This document shows, in pieces, positions 45,483 to 55,819 of a DNA stretch of 56,282 bases; the stretch's first letter is position 1; each line of letters opens with the position of its first letter. Both the position numbers and the translations under genes were made by a program. This DNA is from Amphimedon queenslandica (taxonomy: Eukaryota; Porifera; Demospongiae; Haplosclerida; Niphatidae): the NCBI RefSeq assembly GCF_000090795.2, contig NW_003546481.1:65635-121916 (forward strand), read 5' to 3'. Under the pieces are notes generated by a model, which did no database searches, had not been told where the DNA came from, and was given only the letters and a program-made list of their open reading frames with translations.

Positions 45483-48400
45483 CTACAAGTTCACTATTGG
45501 TAGTGGTTTGTGTGGTTGTTTTATTCTGTGTTGATCAATCAATGTCTTCTTTTGATCTTCAAGAGCATCCTCGAGGATAAATTTGTAGTTTCCAGCATTT
45601 ATGTTAATATGTACAAGTGAGGGATGGACAAAGACACTCTCATATAGTAGTTTTACTTTTGCAATCATTATCTTATACTTAGGCTGGCATAGAATATCAG
45701 GATTTAATGCCTTAGAGATGTACATAGTATTGTCATAATACTCTATTGTCAGTAGTTTAATAGTTACATTTGATTGTAAAAAGTTAGTAACAGCAGGAAG
45801 TACCTGTTCATTAAAGGGTGTTTCCTTTTCATCATCAGTATACCAATTTACTCTGAAGTTCAACTGAAGTTCTGTGAGATTTCTGTTTTGAGAGGTAACA
45901 TTAATAAAAGCTCGTATAACACCTCCCTCGTTCAATGGAATGGGCACACTCAATTGCTGTAGACTGGTGGTGTGTATCAGACCATTTGTTATGGAGGACA
46001 AAAAAATGAAAGGGAGTTGAATATCACCATCCTTGTAACTTTGATCATTGATCTCAAAATATTTTAGAGTTTGGTTTTCTTTTAACATGTCTTGTAGACT
46101 AGAACTCATACCTCTTGTATAGACCCCACTCTTCTGTATATTCACTTTCAGAGCTTTTAGTGTAACATTAGCTATTACAATGTTAAATAGTTCAATAGCA
46201 CTCTCAGCTGTGTCTAGGGGTAAAGTAAGTGTATGTAGACTGGGATGAGAGAGAAATAGAAGATGTGGTGGGTATGGTTCATGTAGCACCAAACATTGTA
46301 ATCCTTTTATATGTGGAAGGAGTGATGTCATCAGTTTACTACTCCACCATCTTCCTAGCTCTACAGCTGTCAGTGGTGTGTTCACCTCTACAATATTCAG
46401 TGATGATGGTAGGAGTTCATCAGGTATGTCCAGTGAAAGAGCTTGTAATGTGCTGTTGTCCTTTAGCAACTGTTCTATTTCTCCATCTGCAGGGCTGAAG
46501 TTTCTGGTCCATGAGAACAATCCATCACAAGAAAAAGCCATAATAACATCAACATGTAGCATCAATGAGGTTATTGATTTATTTCTTGTTACTCCTCTAA
46601 TGATACTTACAGTACTTGGTATCTTTTTGAAGCTTGTGTACTTAATCTTCATTTCTTGTAGTGTTGAATTCACTTCAATACGTTTCTCAAGTTCAGTGCA
46701 CTTGTCTGTAATGTCAAATACGTGACCCATCAATAAATGCAATACCTTTAGTTGAGGAAGATTTAAGAATTCTAAAATTACAACTTGAAGACAACAAGGA
46801 AATTTACGATTTTCTACTAAACAGTAGCACTCATGAATACTGTGAAGAAGTGATGTTTGTAATAATTTGTGTACTAATTCATCATTTAATAGATCTAACC
46901 CTACCACCTCCAGTCTCTTACACTGGATCTGTAGTGAATTATTGGTTTGTCCAGCAGCAAAGACTGATTGTGACTGGTTAGATACAGTCCCCAGGTGCAA
47001 GTGATTCCATGTTGTGTTGGAATTGTTTATACAATAACTGAGACACAACCAGTCAAACAATGATAATGATACTTGATTCAGACACAGTGAGTGGTTGTTT
47101 ATGGATTGTGCTAATACTTGACACAATGTTGAATTCTGTGATTCATACAGGAGTTGAAGAAGAAGAATGGGGGGAACATTGTCAGAATCATCAGATTTGA
47201 CATGATCATATTGTCTAATCTCAGGACTTTGATAAAAGTAAGAGAGATGACAAGTCTCAAATCCAAACAATGGTTTCCTCTTACACTGTAAGTCAAGTTG
47301 CTTATTAAAATACTGCTGATAGCTTTCATGATCAAGGTGAGTTAGACCTGCCACAAACCTCAGACACATCCGAAAGTGATCATCATCAAAGTGATCCTTA
47401 AACACTTCCTCTGTCTTCTCATGCTTAGCTATCCACCATGAAGCTAGAAATTCCTGTATACTCAAGTGAAGGAACTGATACTTCTCCTCATCATAATCTA
47501 TAAATGTTGTCATCAATCCAAGATAGTCTTCCTTGACTGCCTCACTAAATGACTGTAGTTCATGTGAAGAGAATTTCATTCTTGTATTAGCCAGGTTAGT
47601 ATAAGCTAATTGACACATTTCTTGTAAAGGCTTAGCTAATTGAGATGGTAATGAAGAAAGACTACCTAAAGTATGTGGGTTAATGTCATGTCTTTTAACA
47701 TGTCTTCTGATAGTTTGTAGGATAAAGTTCTCATACAGTTGAGTGAGTGTTGTTGGTAAGCGTCCTCCTTCCTTACAATAAACTAATATGACCATGGAAC
47801 AGACCAGTGGTACATAACACAATGATTGGACATCATTCCGAATTTGGAGGTCATTAATGAGATTCACTGCTAATTGTGAATGCTTACTGCTTTGAGTAGT
47901 TGTGAAATATTCTTTGTAGCCATATATCACTGCCTCTTTTACTAGACCATATTTTTTAAGCGTGGGCAGGAAATACTTTATCTCAATGTTTTCATCAATT
48001 AGTTCTTGTGCTAGTTTTGCATCTTTTTGAAGTGTATGTATAATTAATATCATTATTTCTTCCTTAGAAAATCCAATAACCTGAACATGTCTACTGAGAA
48101 TATCAATTTTTAAAAGTGAAGAGGAGGCATAGCTACGAGAGGTAACAATTACTGAACATTGGTCTAACTTCTCTTTACAAATGATACTAGTAGCTAATGA
48201 AGACTGTTGGAGTTGTTCACTTAGTTCATCCCAACCATCAAAGATTATCAGTAATCCTTCTCCATTCCTCTTCTCAAACCATTCAGCTACCATGGGAACT
48301 TCATAACGTTGACGGACAAATAGGTCAGCTAGTCTAGTAGCTCTAGCTATCTTGCTATTTCTTAAAGGACAGTAAAGTACCAAGTCATACTGTTGATATG

Positions 48401-50113
48401 GAAGGGATCCATTAGACCACATATTTAACAGTTTACGACAGAGTGTGGTCTTGCCAATACCAGGAGGACCGTCTATTACTACTCTGAGAGATAGAGAACT
48501 ATCTGTGGGTTGGAGGACATCTTCAACACTTATCTCTTTGTTTCCAGTTAGTTTAACTGTTTTATCAACTTGTCCTCTTAGCATATGCCAAGCTGATTCT
48601 GCTTGTGTGCTGGAGTCTTGTTTTTCTATTAGTGCTAGTCTTCCAAAGTAGTCCTTTCTTATTCTTGGAGGCCAGTCTGTAGCAACAATAGGTTGGTGTT
48701 TGTAGTGTTGTCTCATATTGTCAGCATATCCTTGAACATCATCAGGTATTGATCTAATGGATGTGACATTATCAGGTATAGACTGACCTAATGTATTGAA
48801 ATATAATGACTATATAGATCACTGATAATGTACGAACACACACACACACACACTCACCTAACTGGTGTAATATAGAGGTAGCAATAATTGTTAGTGAATG
48901 ATGTTGTTGGTTTATAAATACACAACATACATCTTTTAGGTATTGATCTGAAGATACTAAATGTCGCTGTATCTCAGACACTAAATGGCTTGATTTTTTA
49001 TAATCAGATATTCCTGTTGCTGTATGTATGAATTCTTTTGTATCCAGTGGTACCAGTCCTTTAGCATACAGTGCATCAGTTACTCTGTAAAGGTTAGTAG
49101 TAATAGTATCAGCAAGTGCGTGAGAATGAGTCCTTAATATTTCCTTTGAACTACCTACTGCAGTTAATAAACGCTGTCTTTGATAAGTGTATGTTTACCT
49201 GATGTAGTACTAGTATCAGGTTCATTAATTACAGAAACTGATGATGAAACAATAGGTGCTGCTGGTATAGTACTAGGAGCATCATCATTACCTATGCAGA
49301 TTAAATATAATAATAATAATAATCATTATGATTATGCATCGTACCTCCTGTACATTGTTGTACTTGTATCTGATCACAAATGAATTGCATTAGTTCAGTT
49401 TCTTTCCTTCTTTTTAATGCTGAAATCACATCCATCCATTTTGCATTTTTATTGATGGATAACCATTCTGTGATGAGCCTTTTCTTTTTATGATAAAGAT
49501 CAGTTTCTGATTGTTCAATTAATGTAATAATATCTGGAGTTATTCCTGGTAACTGACGTCCAAATGATTGCCATTCAACAAGTGGTTCAAGCCATTGAAG
49601 CAACAATGAAATATCAGGTCGATCATCAATCATAGGACCAGGATTGAGTTCAACATCTCCTGATAAGAGGAGGAGCATACGTAGACAAACAATCAAATAG
49701 AGATCATTGTAAATCAGGTTAGAACTGCTGCCTCCTGGTAAGACTACTGACTGGAGGTAATTGGTATCAGTAACAGTAACACCAGTAGTACATTGTACTT
49801 GGTAGCAGTTACCTAATAATAAAATACCAGTAAATATACAAGTACAAAGTTACAATTGTTGTTTACCTGTTGGAGGAATTATGAAGATGTGTCTTAATAG
49901 AGAGAGAGAGTGAAAGAGGAGGAGGAGGAAAGCAATAAGGAACAGAGCTGCTGGCAGTTTGGACGTCTTCTCTCCTGATGTAGTACTGCCTGACTTGCTG
50001 TCTACTGCAGCTTTGAATGAGTGAGAGTGGCGGCCACTAGCTGGTCTACTGGAGGCAGCTTGACAGTAGTTCCACAGTCCAATACTTGCTCTCCATTGAG
50101 AGACGTCAATCAT
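45483..50113 (-). CDS. NLR receptor: membrane segment, 2A-like motif, death, CARD-like, NACHT, LRR-like
   Basis: Five exons: 49867-50113, 49345-49812, 49199-49291, 48858-49157, 45483-48787; 4413 nt, 1470 residues. Order: N-terminus MIDVSQWRASIGLWNYCQ; a hydrophobic segment near 53-79 (LPAALFLIAFLLLL); a second one near 120-132; the 2A-like motif GDVELNPGP (134-142); a death-type domain (143-235); a Ser/Pro/Thr linker; a CARD-like helical domain (about 270-369); then NACHT with Walker A GPPGIGKTT near 476 and Walker B LLIIFDGWDEL near 548; and a C-terminal irregular leucine-rich region. NACHT proteins of this type are intracellular sensors that oligomerise on ligand binding. The 2A-like motif predicts that ribosomes skip the Gly141-Pro142 bond, giving a free membrane-targeting leader and a soluble receptor. 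All phases agree, and no frame break is seen. Confidence 0.9.
49634..49660 (-). other. 2A-like ribosome-skipping motif in the NLR leader
   Basis: Codons read G-D-V-E-L-N-P-G-P, preceded by LRMLLLLS. This matches the D(V/I)ExNPGP consensus of 2A peptides, known from RNA viruses, non-LTR retrotransposons and some sea-urchin NLR proteins, where separation occurs between the final Gly and Pro. All consensus positions are kept. Activity is inferred. Confidence 0.8.
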
Positions 50114-51120
50114 CTTGTAAATATTGTTACAATAAATACACTGAAGCAGTTCCTTTATCCAGTCACTAATGGTAAAGAGCAGAGCACAAGAGAAGTGGGT
50201 GTATGTGTCACTCTTATCATTGTCACATGAGAACCATACATAAACTATAGTACCACTAGTTTATACAAAATGTCTCTAGTACAACTTCATTATGACCAAA
50301 TTTGGTCAATTCATAGCAGCTATGATATCTCTCTCTCTCCCTCTTCTACAATTCCCACCTCAATCTCTCTCCATGCTAGCTTTAATTATACCCCATACAA
50401 TAAATAAGATGAAGACTTGGTATCTGAACCCAGATGTGTCACTCCACTTGATCATTTATATTTGATAACAATAATACAACAATTATAGCACTGGTACACT
50501 GCAGAGTTATCGGTATAACAAGAATAATACTTTATGTTTGACAATGAGCTTATAATGATTAGCTGATATCAAGTATACGTGACATTGTGGTGAGTGTTCT
50601 AGCTAGTATTAAAATTTGAGAATAGATCAAATTGAAAGATGATCTGTTTGTGAATGGTTAAGAGTTACATTCAGCAACAACAAAAAACAATTTATCATAA
50701 AAGCAACAACACTCAACAGAAATAAATACAATATGTCTGGTCATATAGACTCAGAGTGACATTATATATCATTGTTTGTAACTTAAAGGATTACATCATA
50801 AGTATAGCTAGCTATTAGTATGTTGATCTTATATGTACAATGAATGACAGACAAGCATCAATTTTGCACACACTAATATTTTAACCTAATTGCTAAGTGG
50901 ACTTTGTTTATGTTTGTCTACTTGTTAATGGTGTTGCGTTTAGTTTTGTTAATCATAAACAAAAAAATCAGATTTTTGTTTGTTCTCCTTTTATATGGTA
51001 GTGTTGTGAATACATTTTAAATCCTTTTGTATTGAACATTTTAGGCTAATATATAACTAGCTATGCCTTGTAGCCGGAAAAATACTTTCATTTTTTATAA
51101 AAAGTGAAATTAATAGCTTC
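50114..51120. other. Divergent spacer between NLR and fibrinogen-like gene
   Basis: About 1 kb, AT-rich, without a supported gene. It must contain both promoters. A TCTCTCTCTCCCTCT tract is at about 50329. No TATA box stands out, apart from TTTTTTATAAAA at about 51093, 20-30 bp before the downstream gene start. Confidence 0.5.
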
Positions 51121-52981
51121 ATGCACCTACACTCTTTTTTGCCATTAAATTTAATGGAAGTCAAAGGAAAAGCTCAAAATAACCCACCAATAGAGGATCA
51201 CATATATGAGCTAGCAGACTTTGGTTCTACTGCAAAGAATGATTTTCAACAGGCAGAGCCTTTAAAAAAGGTACCAAAACATTCAGCATGGAACACACCA
51301 TTTATTGTTCTTGTTGTCTTGCTATGCATCATATTGATGCTGCTGTTGGCTATACTTTGCTTAATGCTGTTTCGTATACCAGAACAAAAGGGTGCCACAA
51401 CTGCAGCAGCTGATAATAATATGAATAATCCTCCTAAAATTGAAAATGCTGAAATTATACTTGAAATGTTGGTACAGATTATTCCAAACATTACAGAATT
51501 GTTTGATCTAGCTATTGAGAATTTTAACAATAGTATAGTACAGAGCCTTCCTGACTTCAACAAATGGGCTAATGGCATTGCCTCTAAAGTCACTAGCAAT
51601 GTAACAGGGAGCTTTCCTGACTTCAACGAATGGGCTAACGGTGTTGTCTCTAAAGTTAACAGCAATGTAATAGGGAGCTTTCCTGACTTTCAACAAATGG
51701 GCTAATGGTGTTGTCTCTAAAGTTAACAGCAATGTAACAGAGAGCTTTCCTGACTTCAATGAATGGGCTAACGATGTTGTCTCTAAAGTTAACAGCAATG
51801 TAATAGGGAGCTTTCCTGACTTCAATGAATGGACTAACAGTGTTGTCTCTAAAGTTAACAGCAATGTAACAGAGAGCCTTCCTAAATTTGATGAATGGGC
51901 TAATGGTGTTGTCTTTAAAGTTAACAGCAATGTAGCAAAGAGCCTTCCTGACTTCAATGAATGGGCTAACAATGTGGCACAAAATACTTTCGAGCTACTT
52001 CATTCCAACTTCACTGAGCTTGATAAACAGATACTACATACCACAAATGGGGTTGCACACAAGCTTAATGAAATTGTCAACGCTCTTTCTAATCTACACG
52101 ACACCAGTACCTCCACTGCTGGAGTGGTTAATGAGATACTACTAGTGGCACAAGAACTATTGGCACTGCACAATGAATCGACTCCTTTACCAACTTCTTG
52201 CGAAGAATTAAAAAGCCAGTACCCAAGCAGCATATCAGGGTATTATGTATTAGCAACAGATAATGAAACTTACACTGCTTACTGTAATATGGAGGAACTG
52301 TGTGGTTCAGGAGGAGGATGGACAAGACTAGCATATCTGGATATGACTGATGCTACAGAGGACTGTCCTTCTGGGTTTAGACTGTACCAGTCAGAAGGAA
52401 TTAGAGCTTGTGGTAGACCAAATTATGGCTGTGTTTCTGCAATTTTCCCATCTCAAAACCTGATCTACTCTCAGATATGTGGTAGAGTGAAGGGATATCA
52501 GTATGGCAGTACCGACGCTATCAAACCTTCATATATTTATTCTTACTGGCATAGATATAACATTCGTAATAACATTGATACTTATTATGTTGATGGTGTT
52601 AGCATTACTCGTGGGTCGTATCGTGAACATGTCTGGACATTAATGAGTGGTTATGCTGAGGATAGTACTGCAACACGTGCATGTCCATGCAATACTGGTA
52701 ATTCAGTATCAGTGCTGTCTTTTATTGGTAATAACTACTTTTGTGAATCAGGTCGTTATGGGTATGCTTCAGTTACACTGTACATAAATGATACGCTTTG
52801 GGATGGTCAAGATTGCTTTTCAAACGAGGCACCTTGTTGTAATGTTCCTGGTATCCCATGGTTTCACAGAGACTATGGTAGTGCTACCACTACTGACTAT
52901 ATTGAGTTGAGGGTGTGTGGAGATGAATCACCAAGCAATGAAGATGCTCCTGTTAGCTACTACGAAATATATGTTAAATAA
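51121..52981 (+). CDS. Type II membrane protein with 22-residue repeats and fibrinogen-like domain (frame broken)
   Basis: Single exon. The order is a cytoplasmic N-terminus (about 58 residues), a transmembrane helix at about 60-84 (FIVLVVLLCIILMLLLAIL), a stalk with 22-residue repeats (LPDFNEWANGVVSKVNSNV), then an ectodomain starting SCEELKSQYPSSISGYYVL with YCNMEELCGSGGGWTRLAYL, WDGQDC and a final YIELRVCGDE. The ectodomain is the fibrinogen-like/lectin-like type common in sponges and cnidarians, a likely ligand-binding module. One extra T at about 51689 (GACTTTCAAC for GACTTCAAC in the other repeats) shifts the frame and stops the upstream frame at about 51705. Without it the whole 1860 nt is open, 619 residues. 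Start ATG 51121 or 51154. A stalked cell-surface receptor is likely. Confidence 0.85.
51544..51973 (+). repeat. 66-bp coding tandem repeat, 6.5 units
   Basis: Units begin AGC(T/C)TTCCTGACTTC at 51544, 51610, 51676, 51743, 51809, 51875 and 51941. All are exactly 66 bp except the third, which is 67. Each encodes 22 residues with potential glycosylation sites (N-x-T in NVTGS and NVTES). The repeat also leaves the opposite strand open, which creates false ORFs there. Confidence 0.95.
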
Positions 52982-53919
52982 TAATCAAGATATTAGTTGT
53001 CACAACAATAAAATTTTTAGAATAGTGAGTGCTGAACTGCTGATTTAATTCTTAACTTACTTTTAGTTACTGAAGCCACTGCTAGTTTTTATTAATTTTA
53101 GTTTGCTGATAATTGAAAAGTGAGCTGCTGTCATCATTTACAGTGAGAGTATGTATTGTATTTCTTCAAATAGGCATCCTATTCAAATAAATTCCTATCA
53201 CTAATATATTACCACTATGATATGCATGTTTGACCCAGTATTATGTGTCCTTATGTTTAGAGTGGCCCAAATAGCCTAATCATAGATACTACACGTAGTA
53301 TCTATGGCCTTATTGTTCATCCTCAGTCTTCAGAACATAAAGTCACGGGTTCGAGCCTGGGTTTTGGCACTTTCTTTATTTTATTTTTCTGTGATTTTTG
53401 CCTCTGTTAAGCAATAAATGCCTAGGCCTTTATCTGAGGAAATATGGTACTTTGTCAAATACCTAAGGGTTGGTTTACAGCTCATCATGTATGATGAACT
53501 TGATCTCAATTGTGGCAAATTAAGTGGGCTATTGGCCACACAATATACTACATAATATACACTGGTAGCTAGTTAGAATTCAGCTTTAAAAGTGTATCAC
53601 CCTTGGACTATGCTTCTACATTTACAAGATAAAACTTCAATTGATTGAATGATAACAATAGATACCATAAGTGTTTTTAGGGTTGCAAATTTCACAGATT
53701 TTGTAGATTCCTTCCTGATTCATGAAAATAAAATCCAAAAAAAATCAATTTATTATAGTACACACATGGGATGTGGTTGCATTCACATAATTAACATCCA
53801 CAAATTGAAAATTTAGTAGATTTCACAAATAATAATTCCCTCAATAGAACCACTAATACGGTAATACCACTTATACGGTAATACATAATAATAATAATAA
53901 TAATCACACAATGATACAG
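52982..53919. other. Spacer with a tRNA-like fragment
   Basis: AT-rich 3' region of the fibrinogen-like gene and of the convergent unknown gene. It contains the tRNA-like repeat at 53300-53460 and an (ATA)n tract near 53885. No gene supported. Confidence 0.6.
53300..53460 (+). repeat. tRNA-derived SINE-like fragment
   Basis: ACGGGTTCGAGCCTGGG contains a good Pol III B box. An A box is weak (TGGCCTTATTG) and no cloverleaf folds. The 3' part GCAATAAATGCC...GGAAATATGGTAC resembles the tail of the element at 34515-34752 on the other strand. Confidence 0.5.
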
Positions 53920-55819
53920 CTACACACACACATGGACAGTATTAGTTACAGTTTCTCCTAATTGTAATTGCTTATCTTCTATTAATCTTATTGCTAGTTG
54001 TAATTCCTCCAATAAAGTCATAGGGAACCTTGCTTTCTTCATGCTAGAGTGTAGAGATGACAACTTCATTTTTGCTCTATCCAATAAGGGGCCAGTTTGC
54101 TCTAAAATCCTGTGAAATTTTTGTCAAAAGATACAAATTTTAATTGACATACATTGTATAATTGTTTAGCATAATTATCAGGTATTACAGTGCCAATAAA
54201 TTTTATATATTACAGTTCCAAATTTGACAAAACACCCAGTATGGGGACCCCTTATTATGTCAAAAATTTCTACAAAGGGAATTCTACATGTTCTTGCATT
54301 GCAAGGAAAGTTTGAGCTGATTTTGATAAATTTGATCTCAAAAATTTTTTTAAAGCTGCTCAAAGTTTAGACAAAATACCCCAGTGAATTTGGCACTTTT
54401 ATAATTTTTCCTGTTATTATGTTCTTGTGTTGCATCGTCAATCAAAATTGGATTTTCTTGAAATTTTAAAGTTTTTTAAAATTTAGACAAAATACCCTGT
54501 ACTAATATATTACAGTGTTTGGCCAAATTTCATCAAAAGTAGCTACGAGAGAAATTAACACTTTTATAACTAATACTGATACATATACATGTTCTTGTGT
54601 TAAAAGTTTGAGCTCATTCCAATCAAAATTGAATTTTTAAATAAATTTTTTAATTAGCTCCAATGCTACTTAGAATGTGCTTTGTGACAATTTATAGTAC
54701 TATATAGTGGAACATTTTGGAGAGAATTAAATATTGCAAATTGGCGCTCTGATAGCAATTCGCCAAAATAAAAATCCACTATTTTGAGCCATTATATGCA
54801 TGCTAAATGACACATGGCCACAAATTTGACAAATAAAATCCAACAATTACCCAGAATTTAGCAATTTGCCAAATTTTAATCCCTCCAAAATTTTCCACTA
54901 TTCAGTATACATGAATGTACATGTACTGCTATAATTTTTCATCAGTAGATGCTATAATTTTGGCAAGCAGTCAATCAAATAATGCTTGTTTATCATGAAA
55001 AGCACATATACATGTACAAGTACATATATTTGTCAATTTATACAATGAAAACACATGTACATTGCCAATATGAACTACATGTATCATGTGGTTTTAAATA
55101 ATCAGTCATTAAACTATCAGTTATCACACTCACTGCCAATAAATTTTATACAGTAATACAAAACCAGATGCCAATAAAATAATGCAGAAAAAATTGGGGC
55201 TGATTTCTAAGCCATTTTTCATAAAACACCATAAAAATCGGCCAATTTCTAAAAATGAAAAAAATTCAGTTGAAACCAGCTCAAACTTTTACACATAATT
55301 ATGTATTTAAAACTGTAATTAAAATTCGGGATGATTTTGAACCCATTTTTTGGAAAAAAATTTTGGACTAATCAGGGTATCTATCAGAAATTGGCTTGTT
55401 TCTAAAAATGGTTATAACTCAAAAAAATTATTCAAAATCAGCTCAAATTCTCTACATAGCACAAGGACATCAATACATGTAAGTATCAGAAAATTTAATA
55501 AAAATTGGGGGTGATTGGGAGCTATTTTTAGGAAATACATTGTCTTTTATTCCACAATTATTTTTTAATGACCTTAACCAGTGATTCTGGCCATTATTCC
55601 ACTAATCGGTTTCTTATGCTTCAATTATTTATACTGTATTTTACATTTTCATATTTCTTTATTGTGGCTTTCATTTTTGCTTTCATTAAATTTTTTGTTG
55701 CTTCAACTACAAATAATTAAGAAATAGTGACAGAATAATTTTTTAATTTCTTACCATTTTGGTGAAATGTCAATGAGAGTATTACAGACGACAATCACAA
55801 AATTAAAAAAATCCTCAGC
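53920..55819 (-). CDS. C-terminal exons of an unrecognised protein
   Basis: Two in-phase exons, 55755-55819 and 53920-54109 (255 nt, 84 residues plus stop). The join TG|G across the intron gives a continuous helical sequence (VVCNTLIDISPKW then ILEQTGPLLDRAKMKLSSLH, LLEELQLAIRLIEDKQLQLG). Good donor (GTAAGA) and acceptor (CACAG) sites and the absence of stops support coding. I do not recognise the family; it looks like a helical-bundle C-terminus. Upstream exons probably lie beyond 55830 but I cannot place them. The intron is filled with repeats. Confidence 0.55.
54150..54650 (-). repeat. Diverged satellite-like copies
   Basis: The words TTCTTGTGTT, AAAGTTTGAGCTGATT and AATTGGATTTT recur in three diverged units. 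They resemble the AAAATTGGATTTT/ACATAACA type found at 42090-42360 and 34790-34990. Confidence 0.45.
54699..54910 (-). repeat. 205-bp fold-back family, copy 4
   Basis: Left CTATATAGTGGAACATTTTG, right AAAATTTTCCACTATTCAGT. The core CCACTATTTTGAGCCATTAT has the same orientation as copy 2. Confidence 0.8.
55160..55545 (-). repeat. Satellite-family units, minus orientation
   Basis: AACCCATTTTTTGGAAAAAA, CTCTACATAGCACAAGGACA and TAAAAATTGGGGGTGATT match the reverse complement of the 178-bp unit. Two units, diverged. Confidence 0.65.

Noticed and set aside
49600-49812. A non-LTR retrotransposon ORF at the 2A motif
   Set aside because: The motif and leader recall retrotransposon ORFs, but the frame runs into death, CARD-like and NACHT domains with correct splice phases, and no reverse-transcriptase or endonuclease sequence is present.
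51508-51982. Minus-strand open frames of about 110-155 codons
   Set aside because: They are the shadow of the 66-bp coding repeat: its length is a multiple of three, so the opposite strand also stays open. The plus frame has the membrane helix and ectodomain.
53340-53375. Possible tRNA gene from the B box GGTTCGAGCC
   Set aside because: No acceptor stem, anticodon arm or good A box can be formed. It is better read as a SINE-like remnant.
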